Source of the DNA: Actinomycetes bacterium
GTDB taxonomy: Bacteria > Actinomycetota > Acidimicrobiia > Acidimicrobiales > RAAP-2
DNA length: 43,346 nt
Direction: 5' to 3'
NCBI GenBank assembly: GCA_021810205.1
Contig: JAJZJC010000019.1
Span: 1 to 43,346, forward strand
Positions 15,321-23,174 of this stretch are shown one piece after another (the stretch's first letter is position 1; the number at the start of each line of letters is the position of its first letter). Under the pieces are notes generated by a model. That model searched no databases and was not told where the DNA came from. It was given only the letters and a program-made list of their open reading frames with translations. A program made the position numbers and the translations under genes.

Positions 15321-16714
15321 CCGCCGCACCGCGCACCGGCGCGCTCGTCGTCGTGGCCGGACGTCCGAACGTGGGCAAGTCGTCGCTCGTGAACCGCATC
15401 GTCGGGCGCCGGGCAGCGGTCGTCGAGCATCAGCCAGGCGTGACCCATGACCGCAAGGAGCTCGAGGCCGAGTGGGCCGGGGTGCCGTTCACCATCGTCG
15501 ATACGGGTGGCTGGCTGGCCGGTGGCGACGCGCTCGATGCGAAGGTGAGCGCGCAGGCCGAGCGTGCGATCGCCGATGCCGACCTCGTCCTGCTCGTGGT
15601 CGACGTGACGGTGGGCGCCACTGAGGAGGACCGCGCCACGGTGCGCGCGGTGCACCGTGCAGGCACTCCCATGCTGCTCGTCGCCAACAAGGTCGACGAC
15701 GCCGGACGTGAGCCCGCCGCGTGGGAGCTCCTCTCCCTGGGCGCGGGCGACCCATGGCCGGTGAGCGCCCTGCACGGACGCGGGACGGGTGATCTCCTCG
15801 ACGAGGTGGTTCGTCGCCTCCCGGCGCCGACGGCGGCCGGGGTCCGCAGCGATGGCCACGGCACCGACGGGTGGGGCCCGCGTGGGGGCGCGTCCGATGG
15901 TGCTCGCCTCGTTCGCGAAGTGGTCGCCGGTGACGACGCAGCAGCAGCCGTCCCGCGGGTGGCGCTCGTCGGACGACCCAATGTGGGCAAGTCGACGCTC
16001 TTCAACCGATTGATCGGCGAGGAGCGCTCGGTCGTCCACGACATGCCCGGCACCACCCGCGACGCCATCGACACGGTGATCACCACGGGTGAGGGACCCC
16101 TGTGCTTCGTCGACACCGCGGGAATGCGGCGCCCCTCGCGAGCCGAGCGCGGTGTCGAGTCGTACTCGACGCTGCGCGCGCTCGAAGCGCTCGACCGTGC
16201 CGACATCGCCCTTCTCGTGATCGACGCGACGGTAGGTGCGACGCACCAGGACCAGCGGCTCGCGGAGCGCATCGGGGCCGCAGGAAGCCCGAGCGTCGTC
16301 GTCTTGAACAAGTGGGATCTGGTGGCGACCGACGACCGAGCGGACGTCCTCGCCTCGGTCGCCGAGCGCCTCGCCTTCTTGGGCATGGCACCGGTCCTGC
16401 GGGTCTCGGCGTCGACGGGGCGCGGCGCGCACCGCATCCTGCCGGCGCTCCACGCCGCTGTCGAGGCCTACCACCACCGGATCCCCACCGGAGCGCTCAA
16501 CCGTGCCCTGCGTGACATCCAGGCCGCACACCCGGCCCCCGGCGCCCGCATCCGCTATGGCGTCCAGGGCGCCATCGACCCGCCGACCTTCACTCTCTTC
16601 GCGACCGGCAGGGTGCCGCAGACCTACCTGCGCTACCTCGAGCGAGGACTGCGAGAACGCTTCGAGCTGGGACCCACGCCGATCAAGTTGCGCGTGCGCG
16701 TCGGCGGGCGCTGA
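15317..16714 (+). CDS. der: Ribosome biogenesis GTPase Der (EngA)
   Basis: Encodes 465 aa with two tandem G domains and a C-terminal KH-like domain. G domain 1 has GRPNVGKSSL (G1), DTGGW (G3) and NKVDD (G4). G domain 2, starting near residue 214, has GRPNVGKSTL, the G2 segment PGTTRDAID, DTAGMRR and NKWDL. The KH-like end carries IRYGVQGAIDPPTFTLFATGR. Der acts in 50S subunit maturation. The linker between the G domains (about 175-210) is longer and more Gly-rich than usual. The start ATG overlaps the DUF512 stop. Confidence 0.96.
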   Translation: MTAAPRTGALVVVAGRPNVGKSSLVNRIVGRRAAVVEHQPGVTHDRKELEAEWAGVPFTIVDTGGWLAGGDALDAKVSAQAERAIADADLVLLVVDVTVGATEEDRATVRAVHRAGTPMLLVANKVDDAGREPAAWELLSLGAGDPWPVSALHGRGTGDLLDEVVRRLPAPTAAGVRSDGHGTDGWGPRGGASDGARLVREVVAGDDAAAAVPRVALVGRPNVGKSTLFNRLIGEERSVVHDMPGTTRDAIDTVITTGEGPLCFVDTAGMRRPSRAERGVESYSTLRALEALDRADIALLVIDATVGATHQDQRLAERIGAAGSPSVVVLNKWDLVATDDRADVLASVAERLAFLGMAPVLRVSASTGRGAHRILPALHAAVEAYHHRIPTGALNRALRDIQAAHPAPGARIRYGVQGAIDPPTFTLFATGRVPQTYLRYLERGLRERFELGPTPIKLRVRVGGR

Positions 16715-16735
16715 GCAAGAGCAGGGAGCGTCACG

Positions 16736-16939
16736 ATGCCGTGGTGCGAAGAGTGCGAGGCGGTCGTCGAAGACGAGCAGCTCACCGAAGAAGGCGAGTG
16801 CCCTGACTGCGGCACCGTGCTCGTCGAAGAGGTGCGAAAGCCGGTGCCCTGGTACTTCAAGTTCATGATCTTCGCCTCGGTGGTCTATCTGGGCTACCGC
16901 GCCTTCCAGGGCGTCACATGGGTCGTGCACCACATCTGA
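16736..16939 (+). CDS. Small zinc-ribbon membrane protein
   Basis: Encodes 67 aa. Two CxxC knuckles, Cys4-Cys7 and Cys22-Cys25, form a zinc ribbon. One hydrophobic helix follows at about residues 41-60 (FKFMIFASVVYLGYRAF). GGGAG-like sequence GGGAG 7-8 nt upstream serves as ribosome-binding site. It lies 21 bp after der and is probably co-transcribed. No function is recognised; similar small zinc-ribbon proteins often sit near ribosome-biogenesis genes in actinobacteria. Confidence 0.75.
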   Translation: MPWCEECEAVVEDEQLTEEGECPDCGTVLVEEVRKPVPWYFKFMIFASVVYLGYRAFQGVTWVVHHI

Positions 16940-17101
16940 GCGCCGCGGCGCGCACCGACGTGCTCCTCGATGGATGGCGGCACTCGGTCGGCCGGCCGTT
17001 TGCGCGCGACGCGCGACCGGGTAGGTGGCCCGACGACCGTCGACCGGGCGGTGCGACCCCGTATCGCCCGCGGGCCACGACTTCGTGCGAGGAGGACTGC
17101 A

Positions 17102-20100
17102 ATGAACCCAGTCGAATGGCCGGTACTTCGTCAGCTGCGCCACGACCGCCTGGGTCGAGGCGCAGCCGTCAAGTCCTCCCGTTCGATGACGCTGCGCCCA
17201 CGAACCGCGCAGGCCGACAAGGTGATCAAGTCGATCTGCCCGTACTGCGCCGTGGGTTGCGGGCAGAACGTGTACGTGAAGGACGAGAAGGTCGTCCAGA
17301 TCGAGGGCGATCCGGACTCGCCGGTGAGCCGCGGCCGCCTGTGCCCGAAAGGATCTGCCAGTTTGCAGCTGACGACCGGATCCTCACGCCGCTACGAAGT
17401 GCTCTACCGGGCCCCGCACGCGACGCAATGGGAGGTCCTCGACTTGGAGACGGCCATGGAGATGGTCGCCGACCGGGTCATCGAGACGCGCCGCCGGACC
17501 TGGGAATGGGAGACAGACGGCAAGCGGGTGCGTCGGACGCTCGGGATCGCGAGCCTCGGCGGCGCGACGCTCGACAACGAAGAGAACTATCTCATGAAGA
17601 AGCTGTACACGGCGCTCGGGGTGGTTCAAGTCGAGAACCAAGCCCGCATATGACACTCCTCCACCGTCCCCAGTCTGGGGACCTCGTTCGGTAGGGGAGG
17701 GGCCACCACCTTCCAGCAGGACCTCCAGCACGCAGACTGCATCGTCATCGGGGGTTCGAACATGGCCGAGTGCCATCCCGTCGGGTTCCAGTGGGTGATG
17801 GAGGCCAAGGCACGGGGCGCGACGCTCGTTCACGTCGACCCGCGCTTCACCCGGACGAGCGCGCTCGCCGACATCTACGTGCCGCTACGTGCAGGAACCG
17901 ACATCGCGTTCCTCGGCGGGATCGTGAACTACGTCATCGAGCACGATCGTTACTTCCGTGACTACGTCGTCGCCTACACGAACGGACCGACGATCGTGGG
18001 CGAAGGCTTCGAGGACACCGAGGACCTCGACGGTGTCTTCTCCGGCCTCGAGCCCGAGGAACGCTGCTACGACCCCGCGTCGTGGGAGTACGAGGAACAC
18101 CATGTCCCTGCCTCTGCCGGCGAGCGAGAGCAGCAGTGGGACGAGCGGGTCGGTGACGAAGAGGTCCGGAACCGAGACGGTGGTCGAAGCGGCAAGGCAG
18201 CGGGCAGTGCGGGCAGCGCCTCAGGCGGCGAGGACGCCGAGCTGGCGGCCATCCGGCGTGCGGTCAACCGCTCGGGTCGCGCCCACTCCTACGGGTCGGG
18301 CGGCGCGCCGGTCGACCAGCAGGTCGAGCGCGACGAGACCATGCAGCATCCGCGTTGCGTGTTCCAGATCCTCAAGCGTCATTTCTCGCGTTACACCCCC
18401 GAGGTGGTCGAAGAGATCTGCGGCGTGCCCAAAGAGCAGTTCATCAAGGTGTGCGAGACCCTGTGCGACAGCTCCGGGCGCGACCGCACCAGCGCCTTCG
18501 TGTATGCCGTCGGCTGGACCCAGCACAGCGTCGGCGTGCAGTACATCCGCACTGCCGCCATCCTCCAGCTCCTCCTGGGCAACGTCGGGCGCCCGGGCGG
18601 CGGGATCCTTGCGCTGCGAGGGCACGCGAGCATCCAGGGGTCGACGGACATCCCCACCCTCTACAACCTCCTCCCGGGCTACATCCCGATGCCGCACGCG
18701 CACCGCGACGAGAACCTCGACGCCTTCGTGGAAGGCGCCGCAGCGGACAAGGGATTCTGGGGCGAGATGCGTTCGTACACGGTGAGCCTCCTCAAGGCCT
18801 GGTGGGGTGACCACGCGAGGCCCGAGAACGACTTCTGCTTCGACTATCTCCCGCGCCTCACCGGCGACCACAGCACGTACCCGACGGTGCTCGCGCAGAT
18901 CGAAGGAAAGTGCAAGGGCTACTTCGTGGTAGGAGAGAACCCCGCGGTGGGCTCGGCCAACGCCAAGATGCAGCGGCTCGGCATGGCGAACCTCGACTGG
19001 CTCGTCGTTCGCGACTTCTCGGCGATCGAGAGCGCCACCTGGTGGAAGGACGGACCGGAGATCGCCACCGGGGAGCTGCGCACCGAGGACATCGCGACCG
19101 AGGTGTTCTTCTTCCCCGCCGCGGCGCACACCGAGAAGAACGGCAGCTTCACGAACACCCAACGGATGCTCCAGTGGCACCATCAGGCGGTCGAGCCCGG
19201 CGGCGCGGCCCGCAGTGAGCTGCACTTCTACTACCACCTTGGACGCATCATCCGCGAGAAGCTGGCGGGATCGACCGAGGAGATGGACCGGCCGATCCTC
19301 GACTTGCGCTGGGACTACCCGACCGAGGGCGCCATCGCCGAGCCGAGCGCCGAAGCCGTGCTCGCTGAGGTGAACGGATGGAACGCCAGCGGCATCGCGC
19401 TGTCCTCCTACACCACATTGAAGGACGACGGCTCGACGGCGTGCGGCTGCTGGATCTACTGCGGGTGCTACACCGACGGCGTCAACCAGACTGCGCGTCG
19501 CAAGCCCGGCAGCGAGCAGGACTGGGTCGCCAAGGAGTGGGGATGGGCGTGGCCCGCCAACCGGCGCATCCTCTACAACCGCGCCTCTGCCGACCGCGCG
19601 GGCAAGCCCTGGAGCGAGCGAAAGGCGCTCGTCTGGTGGGACGCCGAGCAGGCCAAGTGGGTCGGCCACGACGTGCCCGACTTCGAGGTGACGAAGTCCC
19701 CGTCGTACGTGCCACCAGTGGGAGCGCGCGCCGCTGCGGCCCTCGCGGGTGACGACGCCTTCATCATGCAGGCCGACGGCAAGGGATGGCTCTACGCGCC
19801 AGCCGGGCTGAACGACGGACCGCTGCCCACCCACTACGAGCCGCAGGACTCGCCGTTCCCGAACCTGCTCTACAAGCAGCAACGGAACCCCGTCCGCCAG
19901 GTGTACTCGCACCGCCACAACCGGTACCACCCTGACCCCTCCGCGCCGGGCGCCGGGGTCTTCCCGTACGTGCTCACGACGTTCCGCCTCACCGAGCACC
20001 ACACCGCCGGGGGGATGTCCCGCTGGCTGCCATATCTCTCGGAGCTCCAGCCCGAGATGTTCTGCGAGGTCTCTCCCGAGCTGGCCGCGCAGCGTTCTCT

Positions 20101-20449
20101 CGAGCATGGCGGCTGGGCGACCATCGTGACGGCGCGGGGGGCCATCGAGGCCAGGGTCCTCGTCACCGACCGGATCGGGCCTCTGCGCTTCGACGGTCGC
20201 ACGGTCCACCAGATCGGGCTGCCGTGGCACTGGGGGCCGAACGGCTACTCCAAGGGCGACGCCGCGAACGAGCTCATCGCGATCTCCCTCGACCCGAACT
20301 CCCACATCCAGGGGGACAAGGCCTTCACCGGCGACATCCGACCCGGCCGCCGTCCGCGAGGTGGGCAGGTGAATGCCCTGGTCGACGACTACATCGCCCG
20401 CGCGGGGATCACCGATCAGACCGGCACCGAGGTCACCGACGGCCGCTGA
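17102..20449 (+). CDS. fdhA: Formate dehydrogenase alpha subunit, selenocysteine-containing
   Basis: Encodes 1115 residues if the in-frame TGA at 17651-17653 is read as selenocysteine (Sec184). ATG 17102 has a strong ribosome-binding site GAGGAGG 6 nt upstream. The N-terminal [4Fe-4S] site is Cys46, Cys49, Cys53 and Cys81 (CPYCAVGC ... LCPKG). Sec184 sits in NQARI-U-HSSTV, the exact catalytic context of FdhA/FdnG, followed by the catalytic His. SNMAECHPVGFQW and DPRFTRTSALAD bind the bis-MGD molybdenum/tungsten cofactor. A Gly/Ser/charged linker lies near residues 335-405. The C-terminal dinucleotide-binding domain includes RLTEHHTAGGMSRW. No twin-arginine signal is seen, so it is probably cytoplasmic. 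It oxidises formate to CO2. Beta and gamma subunit genes are absent beside it. Confidence 0.93.
17651..17700 (+). promoter_or_regulatory. UGA selenocysteine codon and SECIS-like hairpin
   Basis: UGA at 17651-17653 is followed after 12 nt by a perfect 6-bp stem, GTCCCC (17666-17671) with GGGGAC (17677-17682), closing a 5-nt loop AGTCT. An outer stem pairs CCTCC (17658-17662) with GGAGG (17696-17700). In E. coli fdh genes the upper stem-loop starts about 11 nt after UGA and the loop contains GUCU, which SelB recognises. This match is seen in the sequence; recoding itself is inferred. The selA, selB, selC and selD genes are not in the window. Confidence 0.85.
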
Positions 20450-20460
20450 TCCCGGACCCT

Positions 20461-20475
20461 ACCGGCAGTGCCGGT
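20461..20475. terminator. Weak inverted repeat after fdhA
   Basis: ACCGGCAGTGCCGGT is a perfect palindrome 12 bases after the fdhA stop and can fold into a 5-bp stem with a 5-nt loop. It lacks a U-tract. It lies in the 169-bp gap before the STAS gene, in which I see no other structured element except a doubled TTGCAC. Confidence 0.3.
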
Positions 20476-20618
20476 CCATCCCAGATTGCGACCACCCCTC
20501 TCCGCATCTTGGGACTACGGACCGCCACGCCCCAGGGCATCGTCGGCGAGCCGTGTGATCACGCGCTGGCGCCCGTTCCCCCTTTGCACACCTGTTGCAC
20601 GACAGAGGGGGTTCGGTC

Positions 20619-21056
20619 ATGCACTGCCAGACACGGGCGACGCGGGCGCGACCCGAGGTCCGCATCCGCCACGCGGGCGAGGGAGGTGGTCCTGGCGAGA
20701 CGGCGGCGCGCGGGATCCGAGACACCTGGTTGGGCCACTTCTCGATCTCCATCGGTCGCGAGGGCAACGCCGACGTGGTGGCCCTGCGCGGCGAGCTCGA
20801 CATCGCCGGCACCGGTCCGCTGCACGAGTGCCTGGCACGCCTCGCCGGGCGCGACGTCGTCGTCGACGTCCGACGCCTGTCGTTCATCGACGCGGGTGGG
20901 ATGTCCGTGCTCGTCGTCGCCCATGGCCGCGCGCGACGCCAGGGTCGCTCGCTGGTGGTGCGAGGGGCGTGCCGGGAAGTCCGGCGCGTGCTCGACATCG
21001 GCGGGCTCTCTCACCTCCTCTGCGACCGCTTCGAGGTCACCGACGCCGTGCACTGA
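20619..21056 (+). CDS. STAS-domain (anti-sigma-factor antagonist-like) protein
   Basis: Encodes 145 aa. ATG 20619 has GAGGGGG about 8 nt upstream. After a 40-residue variable N-terminus comes a STAS domain (about 42-143) with VVALRGELDIAGTGPLHECL and VVVDVRRLSFIDAGGMSVLV. In SpoIIAA/RsbV the loop reads D-S-S/T-G and its Ser is phosphorylated by the anti-sigma kinase. Here it reads Asp91-Ala-Gly-Gly, so the phospho-acceptor is missing. No anti-sigma kinase or sigma factor is adjacent. It could be a constitutively active antagonist or a STAS protein with another partner. Confidence 0.82.
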   Translation: MHCQTRATRARPEVRIRHAGEGGGPGETAARGIRDTWLGHFSISIGREGNADVVALRGELDIAGTGPLHECLARLAGRDVVVDVRRLSFIDAGGMSVLVVAHGRARRQGRSLVVRGACREVRRVLDIGGLSHLLCDRFEVTDAVH

Positions 21057-21136
21057 CCGCCGGTCGGTGACGTCGAGATCGTGCCGTCGTGCCCATAGGC
21101 AAGGCGAGAACCCCGATGTCGCGCGACGCGGATCCA

Positions 21137-21142
21137 TACACT
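21137..21142 (+). promoter_or_regulatory. Leaderless-type -10 box of the nucleotidyltransferase gene
   Basis: TACACT (TANNNT) lies 7 nt before GTG 21150, with no Shine-Dalgarno sequence. It is the main reason for preferring this start over ATG 21249. Confidence 0.5.
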
Positions 21143-21149
21143 CACGAAC

Positions 21150-21734
21150 GTGGAGTGGCGCGGATGGATCAACCGGACCGTGGCGGGCGCGCCACGCGGC
21201 TCGCCGCTTCGTCTGCTCGGGCCGCTGCGATCGCGCGTCGTTGGGCAGATGAGGCCGGCCGACGTCGTCGAGGTACTGGCGGCGCTGGAGGCGGCAGCCG
21301 TGCGCTACTTCCTCGTCGGTGGCTGGGGCGTCGACGCGCTCTTGGGCCACCAGACGCGCCGGCACGACGACCTCGACGTCGTGCTCGATCGCTTCGACGA
21401 AGCTGCCGAGCTCGCCCGCGCGGCCCTCCACCCGCTCGGTTACGACCTCGCGCGCAGGGAGCGAGCCGACGTTGCTCTTCCCGATCGCCTATTCCTCACG
21501 GATGGCGGCGGCCGCTCCGTGGACCTCGTCAGCATCGACCTCGAAAGGCTCGGCCCCGTGCTCGCGGCAATGGGGGCGAACACCGAGAAGGACCAGCTCT
21601 TCACCACCGGCACGGTCGACGGCCAGACGGTCGCGTGCGTGAGCGCTTCGCTCCAGCGCGCCCTGCGTGCCGGCTTCCCACCACGCCCGGTGGACCGCCA
21701 CGACCTGCGCGTGCTCAGCCGGCGCCGAGCGTGA
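21150..21734 (+). CDS. LnuA/AadB-like nucleotidyltransferase
   Basis: Encodes 194 aa from GTG 21150, or 161 aa if ATG 21249 (MRPADVV) is used. The nucleotidyltransferase core has YFLVGGWGVDALLGHQTRRHDDLDVVLD, where GGWGVD and HDDLD (residues 57-62 and 72-76) bind nucleotide and metal. The layout matches lincosamide nucleotidyltransferase LnuA and aminoglycoside 2''-adenylyltransferase AadB, which modify antibiotics by adenylylation. Chromosomal relatives of unknown substrate are common in actinobacteria, so resistance cannot be claimed. The first 33 residues are outside the conserved fold. The 3' end overlaps the convergent 2H gene by 20 bp. Confidence 0.75.
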   Translation: MEWRGWINRTVAGAPRGSPLRLLGPLRSRVVGQMRPADVVEVLAALEAAAVRYFLVGGWGVDALLGHQTRRHDDLDVVLDRFDEAAELARAALHPLGYDLARRERADVALPDRLFLTDGGGRSVDLVSIDLERLGPVLAAMGANTEKDQLFTTGTVDGQTVACVSASLQRALRAGFPPRPVDRHDLRVLSRRRA

Positions 21735-22257
21735 ACTCCGCCATCCGTCGCCACGAGTGCCGCGGGGGACCGCTCACCATGAGCCACACCGCGCTCGCCT
21801 GCGCCTCGACCGGGAGTGACGTTCTCACTTGGACCGCGGCACATAATCTGCGCGGCAGTTGCAGGGGCGTCCCCTCTCCGATCGTGAGGTGTGGAACGAC
21901 CGAGCCGAACGCGCCACCGTAGGGTGCCAGGCCGGGGAATGCTGCGCACAGTGCCTCGGTCAGCTCCACGAACGGCGCGCTCGGCTGCGGCGCAAGATAG
22001 GCAACGCGGACGCCGAACCATGCAACGGCACCAAGATCGAACCGGAACGCGCGCGTCGCGGCGAACAGTGCGGTGAGCCTCGCGGCCACGGCACGGTCGA
22101 CGCGCGACGGTGGGAGGAAGGGAGCGAGCAGGGTCACGTGGGCCGGCATGCCGTCGGCGGCCGTGGGATCGAGGCGGCGACGGTGACGACCCACCACCGG
22201 TTCGGCGGCAGGCACCGGCACCACAAGCGCGCTGACGCCGTCACCGAGCGCGCTCAT
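21715..22257 (-). CDS. 2H phosphoesterase (2'-5' RNA ligase-like)
   Basis: Encodes 180 aa. It has the two HxT motifs that define 2H phosphoesterases: HVTLLAP near residue 40 and HLTIGEG near residue 130. Families with this fold hydrolyse 2',3'-cyclic or 2'-5' phosphodiesters, or act as RNA ligases or cyclic-nucleotide phosphodiesterases. The ATG at 22257 overlaps the deacetylase stop (ATGA), making this the last gene of the ten-gene polysaccharide operon. The substrate is unknown. Its place in a c-di-GMP-linked operon invites a nucleotide role, but this is speculation. Confidence 0.78.
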   Translation of the reverse strand: MSALGDGVSALVVPVPAAEPVVGRHRRRLDPTAADGMPAHVTLLAPFLPPSRVDRAVAARLTALFAATRAFRFDLGAVAWFGVRVAYLAPQPSAPFVELTEALCAAFPGLAPYGGAFGSVVPHLTIGEGTPLQLPRRLCAAVQVRTSLPVEAQASAVWLMVSGPPRHSWRRMAEFTLGAG

Positions 22258-23174
22258 ATGGACCGCCAGGCGAGGAGATGAGATCTGAACGTGTCGGCGT
22301 CCCAGTCGCGAACCATCCGCCGAGGCAGCCGAAGGCGGTCGCTCAGCGCGGTCATCCGGCCGGCGCTCGTCGTGCATGCGGTCGCGAACCCGCAGCGTCG
22401 GGCGGCCTCGAACGAGTCGTCGTCGACCGCCGCGGGGTCGCCATAGGGATACGCGAAGTGCCGTACACCGCGGTCGAGCAGCTCTTCGAGCACACGAGCG
22501 GAACTGCGCATCGTGCGTTCCTGGTCTTCTCGAGGCAAGCCGGCGAGAAGGCGATGATCCACGGTGTGCGCCCCCACGGTCACGAGCGGGCTCGACGCCA
22601 TCTTCTCGAGCTCCTCGGGCCACAGCACACGAGCGTGGTGAGGGCGAGGCACCTCCGCCCGAAGCTGGCGCGCGACGTGTTCGAGCACCGTGTCGATCGC
22701 CGCGACGTCGAGCAGCCGAAGCCGCGAATGGAGGGCGACGAGGGCGTCGGACCCCGCGCGTGGACCATGAAGGGAGATGCGCAGCGACACACCGGCGCGG
22801 CGCAGGTCGAGATCGACGTGTTGGCGCCCGACGAGGAGCGTGGCCAGTCGGTCCCACCAAAAGCCTCTCGGATCCCCGAGCAACCCGCTCGCCACGAAGA
22901 GGGTGATCGGCGTGTCGTGTCGCTCGAGCGCTGGCAGCGCTTCGATGAGGTTGTCGGCATAGCCGTCGTCGAACGTGAGCGCGACCTGGGATCGGCGGCG
23001 GCTGGTGCCGTGGCGCGCGGGACGAGCGACGAGGTCGTCGAGCGGCACAATGTCGACGAGGTCCCGAAGGACTCCGAGCTGTGCACAGAATCGGTCCGGA
23101 TCCACGCACAGGCCGTAGGGATCGCCCGGGTCCCGTGCCACCCGGTGGTACAAGAGGATGGTCCGGCGGGTCAT
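22254..23174 (-). CDS. Polysaccharide deacetylase (NodB/CE4 family)
   Basis: Encodes 306 aa. CE4 motif 1 is LTFDDGYADN (metal and catalytic Asp), and motif 2 is HTVDHRLLAGL (the HxxxH zinc ligands). The HFAYPYGD segment is also typical, so the enzyme looks complete. Family members remove N- or O-acetyl groups from GlcNAc polymers or other polysaccharides. The start MTRRTILLYHRV has no signal peptide, so it should act on a cytoplasmic or membrane-linked intermediate. ATG 23174 overlaps the stop of the GT4 fusion gene, and its own stop overlaps the 2H gene. Confidence 0.88.
   Translation of the reverse strand: MTRRTILLYHRVARDPGDPYGLCVDPDRFCAQLGVLRDLVDIVPLDDLVARPARHGTSRRRSQVALTFDDGYADNLIEALPALERHDTPITLFVASGLLGDPRGFWWDRLATLLVGRQHVDLDLRRAGVSLRISLHGPRAGSDALVALHSRLRLLDVAAIDTVLEHVARQLRAEVPRPHHARVLWPEELEKMASSPLVTVGAHTVDHRLLAGLPREDQERTMRSSARVLEELLDRGVRHFAYPYGDPAAVDDDSFEAARRCGFATACTTSAGRMTALSDRLRLPRRMVRDWDADTFRSHLLAWRSI

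Noticed and set aside
16940-17101. Promoter with a TANNNT box for fdhA.
   Set aside because: No TANNNT lies 6-8 nt before ATG 17102; the start instead has a clear Shine-Dalgarno sequence, so its promoter must be further upstream and could not be placed.
17651-17653. In-frame TGA read as a normal stop, giving two separate formate dehydrogenase fragments.
   Set aside because: Both sides are in the same frame and join exactly at the catalytic position, followed by a SECIS-like hairpin; selenocysteine fits much better.
17745-17770. GGTTCGAAC tRNA T-arm-like sequence.
   Set aside because: It lies inside fdhA, codes for the conserved GGSNMAE segment, and no acceptor or anticodon stems flank it.
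18221-20305. Long open frame on the minus strand opposite fdhA (about 690 codons).
   Set aside because: It is antisense to a clearly recognised enzyme, has no domain, and such frames are expected from strong third-position GC bias.
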